A DNA stretch of 64,000 bases from Diplolepis rosae (lineage: Eukaryota > Arthropoda > Insecta > Hymenoptera > Diplolepididae): assembly GCA_030998225.1 (NCBI GenBank), contig JAPYXD010000710.1, positions 33,395,372-33,459,371 on the forward strand, written 5' to 3'. Positions within the stretch are counted from its first letter, which is position 1. The number at the start of each line of letters is the position of its first letter. The notes beneath the pieces are model-generated. The model saw only the letters and a program-made list of their open reading frames with translations. It made no database searches and was not told the origin of the DNA. Position numbers and translations under genes: made by a program. Positions 1 to 10,675 of the stretch are shown here, piece by piece.

Positions 1-592
1 CAAAGAGTGAATTTCGACACTTTGGTAAAGAGTTGATTATCTATGTTTTATTTATCGGATCGATGCAATGGAATGAGAAGAAGCCATGGTATTGACTCGG
101 TTTTGCGGCACGAGGGCGGAGTTTTCGAGCTTCCCCGAACCCCCAAAGCCCCGTAAAGGTCCACCGGCACCCTCGGTTGCTTCCGACACCCCCAACCTGT
201 AACAAAACTCTCGCTGAAGTGCGATTCAGCAATGGCGGCAGGACTTGTTGTATTTCGTTTTCGAGGTAAACTCCATTCCCTTCTACCCTCTCGATTTTCA
301 TCCCTGGGACGAGAGAGAAGGAATCAGCTACAAACCTAGAGCACCAAAGAGAGATGAGCAGGGGAAGAGAGGAACGTACAAGTTAAAAGGAATGAACGAA
401 GAAGCTGTATCGCTCGGGAGCAGCCTTCATTTATTTTATTACATTATCATACCAACTACGCGCTCGATAAGTGGGACTTTAAAGCGAAGGTTCTCAAACT
501 CTTGAGAAAAAACAAAGGTTTCCTATATTTTTAAAATCCTTTTTTTTATTTTCTCACTAGATTCACACGATCCAATTTAAAATCCTTAAGAT

Positions 593-796
593 AAAGGAAC
601 CGAATGTGGATCGGGGTTTCAAATGTGGATCAGTGTTTTTTCTTCTAATATAAATATCGAAATTATTTTAAATTTTGAATGCTAGATGATAAGTGTAATG
701 TATGAAAATACAAAAAGATAAAAAATAATTTTGGTATTTATGGAAGAAAAAACACTGATTCACATTTTGGAACCCTGATCAAAAGTTGGTTCCTTT
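593..796. repeat. Inverted-repeat MITE, about 204 bp
   Basis: The left end reads AAAGGAACCGAATGTGGATC and continues into a run ending TTTTTTCTTC. The right end is its inverted counterpart, ending in GGTTCCTTT. The arms are about 52 bp with a few mismatches around an AT-rich loop of about 100 bp. There is no coding capacity, so this looks like a non-autonomous DNA transposon. I could not assign a superfamily. Confidence 0.75.
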
Positions 797-797
797 A

Positions 798-2244
798 CTA
801 TATGGATTTCTTTGACGAATTTGAAAATTCTGTGCAAAAATAATGCATGAATATTTTCAAAAGTATTATTTACTTTCAGGAATAATTGCAGTTCCTAAAT
901 TATTGTAGAATTAAGTTTTCGTGCACTTGCAAAGAAGTCAAGATTTCAGTTTTCATGAATTTTAAACAACTCTTGAAACAATGGACATTTTTTAACTTTT
1001 CTCAGCTTATTATAAAGGCTTTACATAGACTATTAGCAACGTATCAAAAATATTTTGGTAGATTTTTTCTTGATACTACGGTACCAAGTTTTATAAATTA
1101 AATCAAGGGTCAATACAATCTACCATTTTAATTAAAGTTATGTATTTTATAAATTAGAAGCTTTTATGTGAATGATTGAAAACAAGTGCAAAGAAACCTG
1201 GACATATTTTGAACAATTAAAAACTCTTACATAAATTATTATGAGAATATAAAAACAAAATTGAATATATTTTACATTAAAATTTCAAAAACGTTTTCTC
1301 ATTAGTTACTTTTGACTATTTCAGACTTTAAAAGTATGTATTTAATAAATACCACCCCCTTAAGCTCTAAATTGACTCCCTTTTTTCGACGCATATGTTA
1401 AATAATGTTTTTATACACCCGTCATGGATATAAAGCGTAAATCCCAAAGAAATTTTTTATCTCCTGGAAACCTGAGGGTTCCGGCGTTTAAGAAATCACA
1501 GTCTCTTCTCACGTACCAGCAGAGATTGCCCGACTATTCACCCTTCACGAAGGGGGTGGCCACTTCATTTCGAATATCCGGATTTCAGAAACAATGGACA
1601 AATCATTCCAAACTTTTTCCTCTTTCATTTATTTTTTACAAAATCCGTGCTTCCCCTTAGAAGTTCAACCTTTTCTCTCTTTTTCAAATAAGTCATCTTG
1701 AACTTGTCATATAATTATAATATTTTGCAATTGATAATCAAAGAACATAATCTATTTCTGCAAAGAAACGTAATCCATTTTAATAAGAGTATTTGAAGCT
1801 AAGATCACTCGAAGATGTATTTTCAGATCCGAATGGTCAAATTGATCTGCCGACCTTTTCAAACCCCTTGCGCGCTTCTATACTGCCTCAATCGTATTAC
1901 ATATATCTATCTCTCACTTTCTCTCTCTCACCAAAAATCAATATCCAGCTTCACCAAGGACCAGACCGGAAATCGCTTTTAATATCACTTTGTCAATAAA
2001 CAAATGTTTTTGATGTATTAAATCATAAAACATCAATAATGAGAAGAAATTAAAGTTTTATTCGATTATATATCGTTATTTCCAAAATTTTGAAAAGCGC
2101 ATTGTATATTTAAGTATATTTGGAAGCAAAAATTATACTACTGTACAATACAGATTTCTTTAAGAAAAATAATGTTTATAACTTTTGAATCGAAAATATT
2201 ATAAAATATACAAGTTAGACGATTTGACCTCGGATTTGACACAA
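798..2244. other. Intergenic, no gene recognised
   Basis: This AT-rich stretch has only short chance ORFs. The slightly GC-richer part at 1424-1670 carries a 78-codon ORF with no family signature. I see no convincing splice-linked exon. Confidence 0.5.
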
Positions 2245-2428
2245 CACTGAGTAAAAAATGTTATTGAATCTCTAGCATTTCGGCCAAAAGCATGTATATT
2301 ATTGACTGAAAAAATCTGCTGTAAAAACCAATAAATATGCTACAAATTCTATAGCATATTGATTTGAATTAATTTTATACATGCTTTGGCAAAAATACTA
2401 TAGATTCAACAGCACTTTTTACGCAGTG
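2245..2428. repeat. MITE, CACTGAG/CACTGCG family copy 1
   Basis: The 184-bp element starts CACTGAGTAAAAAATG and ends CATTTTT-like ACGCAGTG, with about 50-bp imperfect terminal inverted repeats that include TTGAATCT and GCATGTA. A second copy of the same family lies at 4133-4322. It is non-coding. Confidence 0.75.
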
Positions 2429-2504
2429 TATATAGAATTCTATATAAACTTGAACGAAAAGCAATAAAGAAAGACTTTTTATTAATTGCTCTATTGTTAC
2501 ATGG

Positions 2505-2745
2505 AGACATTTGATGTACTTGAAACGTCTTAATGACGTCCCTCGGCCTTTAGACTCAGGTTTTTGCTGTTCCGAGACAGTTCTATGTGCATTGAAATAC
2601 GACTTTTAGATATCAAATGTCTAAAGTCCGACATTAAGTCTCCACAGAACGTCCTAAAAATGTCGACTTCAAGATTTAGTTTTCATAATTATTAACCTAC
2701 AAATAAAAAACGTATAATGTCCGAAGAGACGTCCGCATATGATTG
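2505..2745. repeat. GACGTC-word-rich repeat
   Basis: The words ACGTC, GACGT and their variants recur every 10-30 bp (for example near 2528, 2536, 2651 and 2728), together with AGAC and GTCT words. Similar word-dense stretches occur at 37110-37215 and 42725-42800. There is no ORF. The boundaries are approximate. Confidence 0.5.
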
Positions 2746-2922
2746 TGGAATCAAACATTTTTTGAAATCTATTGTGCGTTTTTCGAATCACTAGATTTTG
2801 TTGTGACTTTAAGAGTCATAGACAGTATTTTTTGAACGTTACTTATAAAATACTGTTATTTCAAATCAATTTAATTATCAATATAGATTTATAGGTTAAG
2901 ACTGATTTTTCAAATACTTATA

Positions 2923-3419
2923 CGGTGACCATCCGTCCGGATTTCCCCGGACATGTCCTCAGTTTAGGGCTTGTGTGAGTTGTCCTACAGGATTTTTGAC
3001 ATTGTCCGGGTTTTCGTCCGGATTTTTCAAATGATAAATTTTTATTTTTTAATCAACTTTTGGATCTTTTTTTGTACAAAATTTTATCATTCAATGCCAT
3101 CTAACGATTTCTTTGTCAATTGACAAGCCTCAAAAACTCAAAAATAATCTTTCAACTCAATAGATTATATTAATTAAAATGTATCAGGGTTCAAATAAAA
3201 TAAAAATATAAGATGTTAAGCATTGATAACATTTCATAAAATAGTCACTTTTCTGTCCTATCTTGTCCTCATTTTCAAACTTTTCTATCCTACTTTGTCC
3301 TCTCTTTCAAACTTTTCTGTCCTACTTCGTCCTCCTTTTTAAATAAATTTTTGACCTACTTTGTCCTCATTTTTCAAACCTTTTTGTCCTACTTTTCGAA
3401 AATTAATTATGTTCACCCT
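2923..3419. mobile_element. hAT-like non-autonomous element with internal tandem repeats
   Basis: The element begins CGGTGACCATCCGTCCGG and ends GTTCACCCT, giving imperfect short inverted termini (GGTGAcCAT against GGTGAaCAT). An identical 11-bp string, AAATACTTATA, abuts both ends (2912-2922 and 3420-3430), which indicates a target-site duplication. The interior has a Tip100-like GTCCGG opening and then a tandem array. No transposase is present. The hAT assignment is an inference from the termini. Confidence 0.7.
3247..3400. repeat. Tandem repeat of about 35 bp inside the hAT-like element
   Basis: About four degenerate units follow the pattern CTGTCCTACTTTGTCCTC, then TTTTTCAAAC. They sit in the right half of the 2923-3419 element and echo its terminal GTCC words. 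There are no spacers, so this is not a CRISPR array. Confidence 0.75.
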
Positions 3420-3700
3420 AAATACTTATAGATATTATAAATAATTTCAAATTTAATGTGTATATCTACATGAAAGAGAATAATCTTTTTTATTATTTAT
3501 AACCTAAATTCACTGCAAAAATAAGTTTATAATTGTGTATAATCAAATTACTTGAATTGTTTATTTTTCGTGTGTTAAAAATTTAATACATCAGTATATT
3601 TAATTCAATATACCAGTGCATTATTTCATAAATAATATATAGAGATATTGAATTATATATAAAAATGCGTATGACATTTAATAATATTTCTAACAATATA

Positions 3701-4082
3701 CACTCAGAAAAAAGATTTGATTGAATCAAATTAAATGATTAGTTTGAACAACTTTCTTTGATTTAAAGAAATGATTTGTTTAAATGAAATAAAATTTGTT
3801 TGATTCAAAGAAAATATCTTTGAACCAAATAAATATTTGTTTGAATCAAATTAATTTTTCTTCAAAACAAAGAAATTAATGCATTGATATATGGTCAAAG
3901 ATATAATTTGTTTGATTCAAGGCAGAAGTTTATTTGATTCAAACCAATATTTATTTAATCCAAAGATATTTTGTTTGAATCAAAAAAATTTTGTTTCATT
4001 AAAACAAAACATTTCTTTACATCAAAGAAAGTGTTTTAAACAAATAATTTTTTTGATTCAATCAAATATTTTTTCTGAGTGT
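3701..4082. repeat. MITE rich in TTGATTCAAA words, with TA flanks
   Basis: The ends are CACTCAGAAAAAAGATTTGA and its inverted match ending TTTTTTCTGAGTG. TA flanks both sides, consistent with a Tc1/mariner-type target. The roughly 380-bp interior is saturated with TTTGATTCAAA-like and TTTCTTTGA words. The 67-codon ORF inside it reads through these words and is not a gene. Confidence 0.8.
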
Positions 4083-4132
4083 AATATAAAGTAGGATACA
4101 AAATATGTTTAAATTATATGTACAAATAGCTA

Positions 4133-4322
4133 CACTGAGAAAAACATGCTATTGAATCAAAAGCATTTTTTTCAAAAAACATATATATACTATTAATTCA
4201 TAAAAATATACTACAAGAACCAATAAATATGTTACTAATTCTATAGCATATTGATTTGAATCTATGATATATATGCTTTTGGAAAGAAATGCTTTTGATT
4301 CAACAGCATTTTGTTCTCAGTG
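4133..4322. repeat. MITE, CACTGAG family copy 2
   Basis: The 190-bp element starts CACTGAGAAAAACATG and ends with the inverted counterpart TTGTTCTCAGTG. It is flanked by TA on both sides and shares the GCTATTGAATC and GCATATTGATTTGAAT words with the copy at 2245-2428. It is non-coding. Confidence 0.8.
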
Positions 4323-5112
4323 TATTATACTTGTATTTCTTCATATTTATGCAGCTTTCTGATGCTTAAAATTGAACAAACCGAATTTGTGCTTAAACAA
4401 TGAGCATCACCGCATAACTTAGTGTTGCGTAAAATCCGAGGAAAGAGGGACATTTTTCTTCTTTGAGGGTCGCATCCGTTCTCAAGGGGCTGACAGGAAT
4501 AAACGCAACTACTATTGCGGTTTTTTGACACTGAATTGAATCACTCATGCAAATTATATGCTTCAACCTACATTATTTTAATTATAGCATTTTTACGCGT
4601 TCTAAAATCAAATAAGGTCATCCCTTAATTCAGTCTTATCTCTTTCATTTTTCTTGTACATAGTACAGAAAAAGTGAAATAAACAATTCATTACTTATAA
4701 ACATATTCACGTAGATATTTAATATTGACGGGAAAAAATTCAGATATCTAGAAAAATTTAACAAAATACGAACAAAAATATGAAAAATTATTGATAGATA
4801 CAAAACAATCATAAAGAAAAATTATTTATGGTCGGAATCGATTGATAAATTTTAGTTGTTTTTAGATATGATTCCACTAATAAAAAATCTATACTTTTCA
4901 TCTAACTCAAACTTTCGATTATTCATTTTATTCAAGATGAAATTTTTCACTCTTTAACTAAAAAAATTCGATAAAAGAGATGTATAAATGAAAAAAACTA
5001 AGGAAATAATCGGTTCCACTAACATTTTTTTCGACTCTCCGTCCATCTCTTCTTTAAAAACTAGCCTAAAGTTTCATTTGGACACAAAATTATGAGTTGA
5101 AAAATTCATTTT
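4323..5112. other. Intergenic, nothing recognised
   Basis: The stretch is AT-rich with no credible exon. A minus-strand 68-codon ORF at 4325-4531 has no homologous pattern that I recognise and no splice context. Confidence 0.4.
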
Positions 5113-5797
5113 TAAGGCCATGTATCATCTAACAATTCTACGTTACCGACATATTTTGGCATATTTTTTAAACTCATGATCATGAACAATGAGATATATC
5201 GAGTTTAAATTTTGTGAAATTAAATTTAAAAATACTGGGGAAGGTGCGTCAACTCTTAAAAGTATGAATTTGGCAGTTTTTAATACCATTTAATTTACAT
5301 GCATCTTCTTATCCTATAGGCCACTCGTGAACGAACTGTAAATTGTTTGATAAGTTACCGACAATTTTATTGAGTGAAGACATTAAACGAACCAGCTAAA
5401 GATAATTCAGGAAACTAAGGTTTTAAATTTTCAAAACTACGAAAAAAAAATTTAAATTCGCCTATTTTTTAAGACTATGGATCAATTCGATCACAAAACC
5501 AAATTTATAGGTAAATATATTCCTGTAAGATACAGTTTTGTTACACAAAATATTTTTGAAAATTTGGAAGTAAGTACATAATGAGGAAGGCCTGTCTGGT
5601 TCATTTTATTTAAAATTTCCCATAAAATTCTTTTTATAAAAAATAGAACTGAAAAAGTTATTGGCAGACAGAATTTCTTTGCTGTATTTTATCATTTCTC
5701 CTAAATTTTCAAAAAGATATTTTGTATACGAAAAAAATGATTTTACATTAATGTAAAATAATGTATGTGGTCCGATTGGCTAATGGCCATAAGCTTT
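5113..5797. repeat. Probable AAGGCCAT-terminal repeat, long copy
   Basis: The left end reads TTAAGGCCATGTATCAT. The right end has GTGGTCCGATTGGC followed by TAATGGCCATAAG. This resembles the termini of the shorter elements at 36699, 42797 and 51418 (AAGGCCAT...GATCAACC...CACGTGAC). The interior is AT-rich and non-coding. Whether the two ends belong to one insertion is not certain. Confidence 0.45.
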
Positions 5798-6205
5798 AAA
5801 ATTGTTTTAAAATTTTCGTCAATTCAGTTTTTAATAAATAGGATATATATTCAAAAAATTGGTTTCTGCATGCCTATATATTTTTTTAGATCAATTTTTT
5901 CGTAGAAAACAATTCAATTAAAATGTGATATATTGCTTTTATTTTTTCTTGTCAAAATTAAGTTAAGTTAACTAAGTAAATATCCCAAAAAAAGTTAAAA
6001 CTTTTGTAAAAAACTGTTCGTTAGTTATAACAAATTCAAATTCACTCTCATTAAAAAGTGCTCCAAGGACCGGGGATCTCTGAACTTTTAATTCATCCCT
6101 GGCTCTGCCACATTTACAATTCGCATATCCTACCAATGTCGGTTATACCCTTACTGATCTGCCATAACGCCATAGGTAGAATCATCCACTGCCAAGATTC
6201 CTTGA

Positions 6206-6265
6206 CCAATCACCGTACGACAGCACTAAACGAGTCTTCTTCGTGCTTCGTGAAAAGGCCACGTC
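6206..6265. promoter_or_regulatory. CCAAT box and UPR/XBP1-like site upstream of ERp57
   Basis: CCAAT lies at 6206-6210. GCCACGTC lies at 6258-6265; its reverse strand is GACGTGGC, which contains the ACGTGG core recognised by XBP1/ATF6-type bZIP factors. The site is about 110 bp upstream of the start codon of an ER chaperone gene, where unfolded-protein-response control is expected. The spacing does not match the strict ERSE (CCAAT-N9-CCACG). Function is inferred. Confidence 0.5.
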
Positions 6266-6332
6266 TTCGGCTTTTTCAGCTACACGGCGTGTAGTCGTAG
6301 TGTTGTTATTCAGCATCTCTCAGTCGAGATAG

Positions 6333-6339
6333 TATAAAA
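6333..6339 (+). promoter_or_regulatory. TATA box of the ERp57 gene
   Basis: TATAAAA lies 37 bp before the start codon. A start site about 30 bp downstream would leave a 5' UTR of only about 10-15 nt. Position and sequence fit a core promoter, but no transcript evidence is available. Confidence 0.5.
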
Positions 6340-6375
6340 CGGATTTTTGGTGGAGTTACACGTTATTGTAGAACA

Positions 6376-8782
6376 ATGCTGTTTAATTATCTATTACTAG
6401 TTTTCCTCTTCCTCGGAGTCCAAGGAGCCGAGGAAGATGTTTTGGAGTTAACTGATGAAAATTTCACCAGCGAATTAGAAAAACAAGAAAACTCCCTTGT
6501 CATGTTTTACGCTCCATGGTAAGTTTTAAATTGCACTCATCATTACTGTTTCCTTTGATTAAAAGTACATAATTGGAATGTTCAAAATTTCCCATTACCC
6601 TACTGCTCTTTTGAGTTTTAATTTTTCATGCGTATTTAGTCCCCATTTATGATTTCCGGAAATGCCGGTATTGCGAGGATAAAAATCAATGATTTACTTA
6701 TTCCTTGGTAAAAATAATATTTTTTGAACAAAGAAGTACTTCGGAATCTGCTGTAATATGTCATTTATATAACTGTTTCATTTTTCATATTGGAGCATTT
6801 GTGAGGAGGAATATGAGCTACTTACACACATTACTTTTAATCATTATTTTACCAAAAACAAGTTTTAATGAATTTGTCAAAAAATATTCAGACAAAATTT
6901 ATTTTATAAATTTTATAATAATAGTAACAAAAAATAAATAACGTATTGAAGCATTTTAAATAGTATGAACAGTTCACAAGAAAAAAGGTTTCATATTGAA
7001 GTTATAAAATTTTCTCTTATAGTTCCAAAATACATTTTTCTGATTTACGCTTCTTATCATTCATAAGCATCTTGAAAGCTTAAGTTGAGCTATTATACTT
7101 AATAAGTTGAAACTATAAAATTTAAAGAAAAAAAATACTTTTTCAGGTGCGGACATTGCAAACGATTAAAGCCTGAATATGCAAAGGCAGCAGAATTGTT
7201 GAAAGGCGTGTACCCACAAATTGCGCTTGTCAAAGTTGATTGTACAGAGGCTGGAAAAGACACGTGTAATAAATATTCAGTGAGCGGTTACCCTACACTT
7301 AAAATATTCGCTAAGACTGAAGTAGTTAGTGACTACACTGGTCCCAGAGAAGCCGCTGGAATTGCTAAATCCATGAAGGTATATTCAAATCATTCTATGA
7401 TTCAAAAATTAAAGATGGAAACTTGGCTTAAAAAATTATACGAGTGTAACATGGCAATTTTTGTTCTGTTTAGGCTCAAGTTGGTCCAGCATCCAAACAA
7501 TTGGACAGCGAAGAATCGCTGACCTCTTTCTTGGACTCTGATGAAGTTGCAGTGGTTGGATTCTTTGAAAAAGAAGATTCAGAATTAGCATCTGCCTTCC
7601 ATACCGTATCAAGAAAACTTAAAGATAAACTACGATTTGCTCACACCAGTGTCAAATCTATTCTGGAAAAGACAGGATTGAAGTACGTGATTTAAATAAT
7701 TACCTTATTCGACTTTATATTTAAAATTATCATAACAATTATTACTATTAAACATACATTTTTTTCCAGGGATAATATTGTTTTATACCGACCGAAAATC
7801 CTCAAGAATAAATTCGAAGACGACAGCGTTACTTACAAGGGAGGAGATAATGCCGGCGAAATTACAGAATTCATCAAGAGCAACTCGTAAGTACTTGAGA
7901 AATTCAGAAGATTAATTTAACAGAATTATTTTATGCTATAATCAAATTTTGAATTAAGCTGATAACCTTAATCGAGTAAAGTTAACTTATACTAATAAAG
8001 TAAAACTTTTCAGCTTTGGTATTGCCGGAATCAGGACTCGCGACAATGCCGTCGACTTCAACAACCCGTTGATTGTTGCCTACTATGCCGTGGACTACAC
8101 ATTGAATCCCAAGGGTACAAACTACTGGCGCAACAGAGTTCTCAAAGTAGCGAAGAATTTCCCCAAATTCAACTTTGCCATCTCTAACACCGATGATTTC
8201 CAACACGAATTGAACGAATTTGGAATTGACTATGCTAATGATGCAAAACCAACCATTCTTGCAAGAGACGCCGATAACAAGAAATTCATTATGAAAGATG
8301 AGTTCTCGGTGGATAACTTTGAGAAATTCTTAAAGGATCTAGAAGCTGGTAATCTTGAGCCATACCTTAAGTCTGAACCTATCCCTGAGGATAACTCCGG
8401 AAATGTTAAGGTGGCAGTCGCCAAGAACTTTGATGAAGTCGTTACGAATAACGGAAAAGACACTTTGATCGAATTTTATGCGCCATGGTGCGGTCATTGC
8501 AAAAAATTGGCTCCAATCTTCGATGAACTAGGAGACGCACTTGCTAATGAGGACGTTGACATTGTAAAGGTCGACGCGACAGCTAACGACGTTCCTTCCA
8601 TTTTTGAAGTTAAGGGCTTCCCAACTCTCTTCTGGTTACCAAAGAACTCTAAGGATGCGCCAGTCAAATACGAGGGTGGCAGAGAATTTAATGACTTCGT
8701 TAAGTATATCGCGGAACACGCCACTGAAGAACTCAAGGGCTACGATAGAAGCGGCAATCCTAAAGCAAAGGATGAATTGTAG
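6376..8782 (+). CDS. ERp60: Protein disulfide isomerase ERp57/ERp60 (PDIA3 type), complete
   Basis: This ER-lumen thiol oxidoreductase/isomerase forms and rearranges disulfides in secretory proteins. The exons are 6376-6518, 7147-7378, 7474-7682, 7770-7886 and 8014-8782, all with GT-AG junctions and consistent phase, giving 489 residues, the usual length for insect ERp60. Residues 1-18 form a hydrophobic signal peptide. Thioredoxin domain a has the active site WCGHC at 48-52 (the Trp codon is split by intron 1). Domains b and b' follow, and domain a' has a second WCGHC at 392-396. The protein ends in KDEL (486-489), the ER-retrieval signal. Vertebrate PDIA3 ends QEDL, so KDEL fits an invertebrate form. 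Both catalytic Cys pairs and the retention signal are intact, so the gene looks functional. A TATA box and a UPR-like site precede it. Classical PDI (PDIA1) is the alternative, but the b-domain sequence and the length favour ERp57. Confidence 0.96.
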
Positions 8783-10480
8783 ATTCTCTAAAGGAATCTT
8801 TTTTAAACAACATACACTCTTACGCCCTCGCGTTTTTCAAAATCTAAGTATCGTTAAAGTGTTAGCTTCACTCTTAACGATATTTGATAGAAAACTGCGA
8901 GTGACTTCTTTTCAGTTTTATTTTTGAAAATTTCGCAAAGGACGATAGAATCAGTGAAATATTTCCAATCGATTTTACTAACCAGTTGATTAGGTTTATA
9001 TTGAAAGCATAATTAAACATTTATTGACATTATTTTGACTTTAGGTCTTCAAAATACATAAGTATCCATCTGTAGCTATAAACCGAGTTTAATAGTCTGT
9101 CTCGAAGTTGTCAAAAATTTTTTTTTGCTAGGATTTGTGAGATTAAAATTTTAAAAAATCATACAATTTTTATTGAAGAATGCAACATGGTGATATGTAT
9201 GTACGTTTTATATGCGTGAAATGTGTGAGAATATAATCTGCATCATACGAAGATAGAAACCAGAGAACTGTTGACTTATCAACGAGTAATAAGTTCATTC
9301 CAGTTTGTGCGTATAAAAGGCTGGTTTAGATTCATATAAGTTATGCTAAGTGGAATCCATTGATTTTTTGCATTTTATTAAACTCAATAAATTGTTTTAT
9401 ACGAATACTTGAAGCTGTAAATTAATATGAGTCGTTTTTGACTCAGATATATCTTTTTTAGAAGACAAGGCTATTTGAATTTTTAACGGATATATCGAGA
9501 AATATTTTGAAAACCAAAGATGGAAACTTTATTTAAAATGCCCTTTTTTGAAAAAACAAATTAAATATGTTGAATTTACAGTTAAAGCCTCTTGAGAACA
9601 TTTTTATTTATTTGTCAAAAACTTCAAATTTTCGGAATTATAATCCATTACAAATTGTTATTATTAGAAAAAACCTATTTTGTGTGGATAATTTTAAAAT
9701 AAAGCTGTTTTTAAATTAAATTAATCATAGGATTAGATTGTATAAAATTTGCATTACCTTTATATGTAAATAAATTAATTTCTTCAGAATATTTTTCAAA
9801 CATTCTTTTTATTTTTTAAGTGATAATTCTTAACGTATATTACAGCAGAGTTTATTTCATAATATTACTTAATACAAAGTATGAAAACGTGTTTTTTTCT
9901 TCTGGAAACATCATTCATAAGTATTTAACTTAAAATTTACAAAATATCCAATTCAATTAAAACCAGATATCACATAATATAGATAACAAATAGAATATTT
10001 TAAATTCGGTTCTCAAATTTTAATAAAACCTACGCGGTTATTACGAATAATTGTTATAAGTGATATAAAAGGTTAGTTGTTATCTTTCATTTCGCCTTTA
10101 CACCCTACACCCAAAAGAAATCAATTTCATTGTTTTCTGATTCTGTAATTTATAATTTGTGAAACGAAAATTTCTTTATTTATTAATTAAATTTAAATAA
10201 TTACTTTACATTATTCATTTGAGAGCAATTAAATACTGAAATTTTAAAAATACCAAAGAACCCATGACAGGTAATACGGTCCTGCCAAACAAGGAAACAA
10301 GTTGTGCAACAGAAGAAGAAAACTTGCCATTTCATCAGTAAAAATACAGGTTGAATATAATCTTGCTTAATAATTACTCTTGCAAAACGGAAAACAAAAT
10401 GCTAATGAAGTTATTCATTTACTTATTTGTTTTTTAATTATGATTTCCTGTATTTTCATTTCGAGCGCACGTTTGTTGAC
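8783..10480. other. ERp57 3' UTR and intergenic AT-rich DNA
   Basis: The 3' UTR presumably runs from 8783 to a polyadenylation signal; AATAAA at 9386-9391 is one candidate. Beyond it is AT-rich sequence without exons until the SERF 5' region near 10.5 kb. Confidence 0.5.
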
Positions 10481-10675
10481 AAGTTATATCTTTAATTTTG
10501 CGAAGTTGGCTATACTAGTGGACGTCGGATGAAGCAAACATTTTCGATGAATTTTTTTACTCATTGCGTCAAGCATCACACCGCACTGATTCTGGCATTT
10601 TGGAGTTGTTAGCAACGTTCGTCGCTTTGAAATTATTAAGAGTACTTGCTAATCGGAGAACAAGATACATTAAGA

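Noticed and set aside
231..264. Possible start exon (ATG GCG GCA ...) with a GTAAAC donor on the + strand
   Set aside because: Only 11 codons, with no linked second exon found. It could be the first exon of a gene with distant exons, but this cannot be supported.
1424..1660. 78-codon ORF
   Set aside because: No recognisable motif and no splice-site context; likely chance.
3247..3400. Regularly spaced repeats considered as a CRISPR array
   Set aside because: The units are contiguous and degenerate with no unique spacers, and the DNA is eukaryotic.
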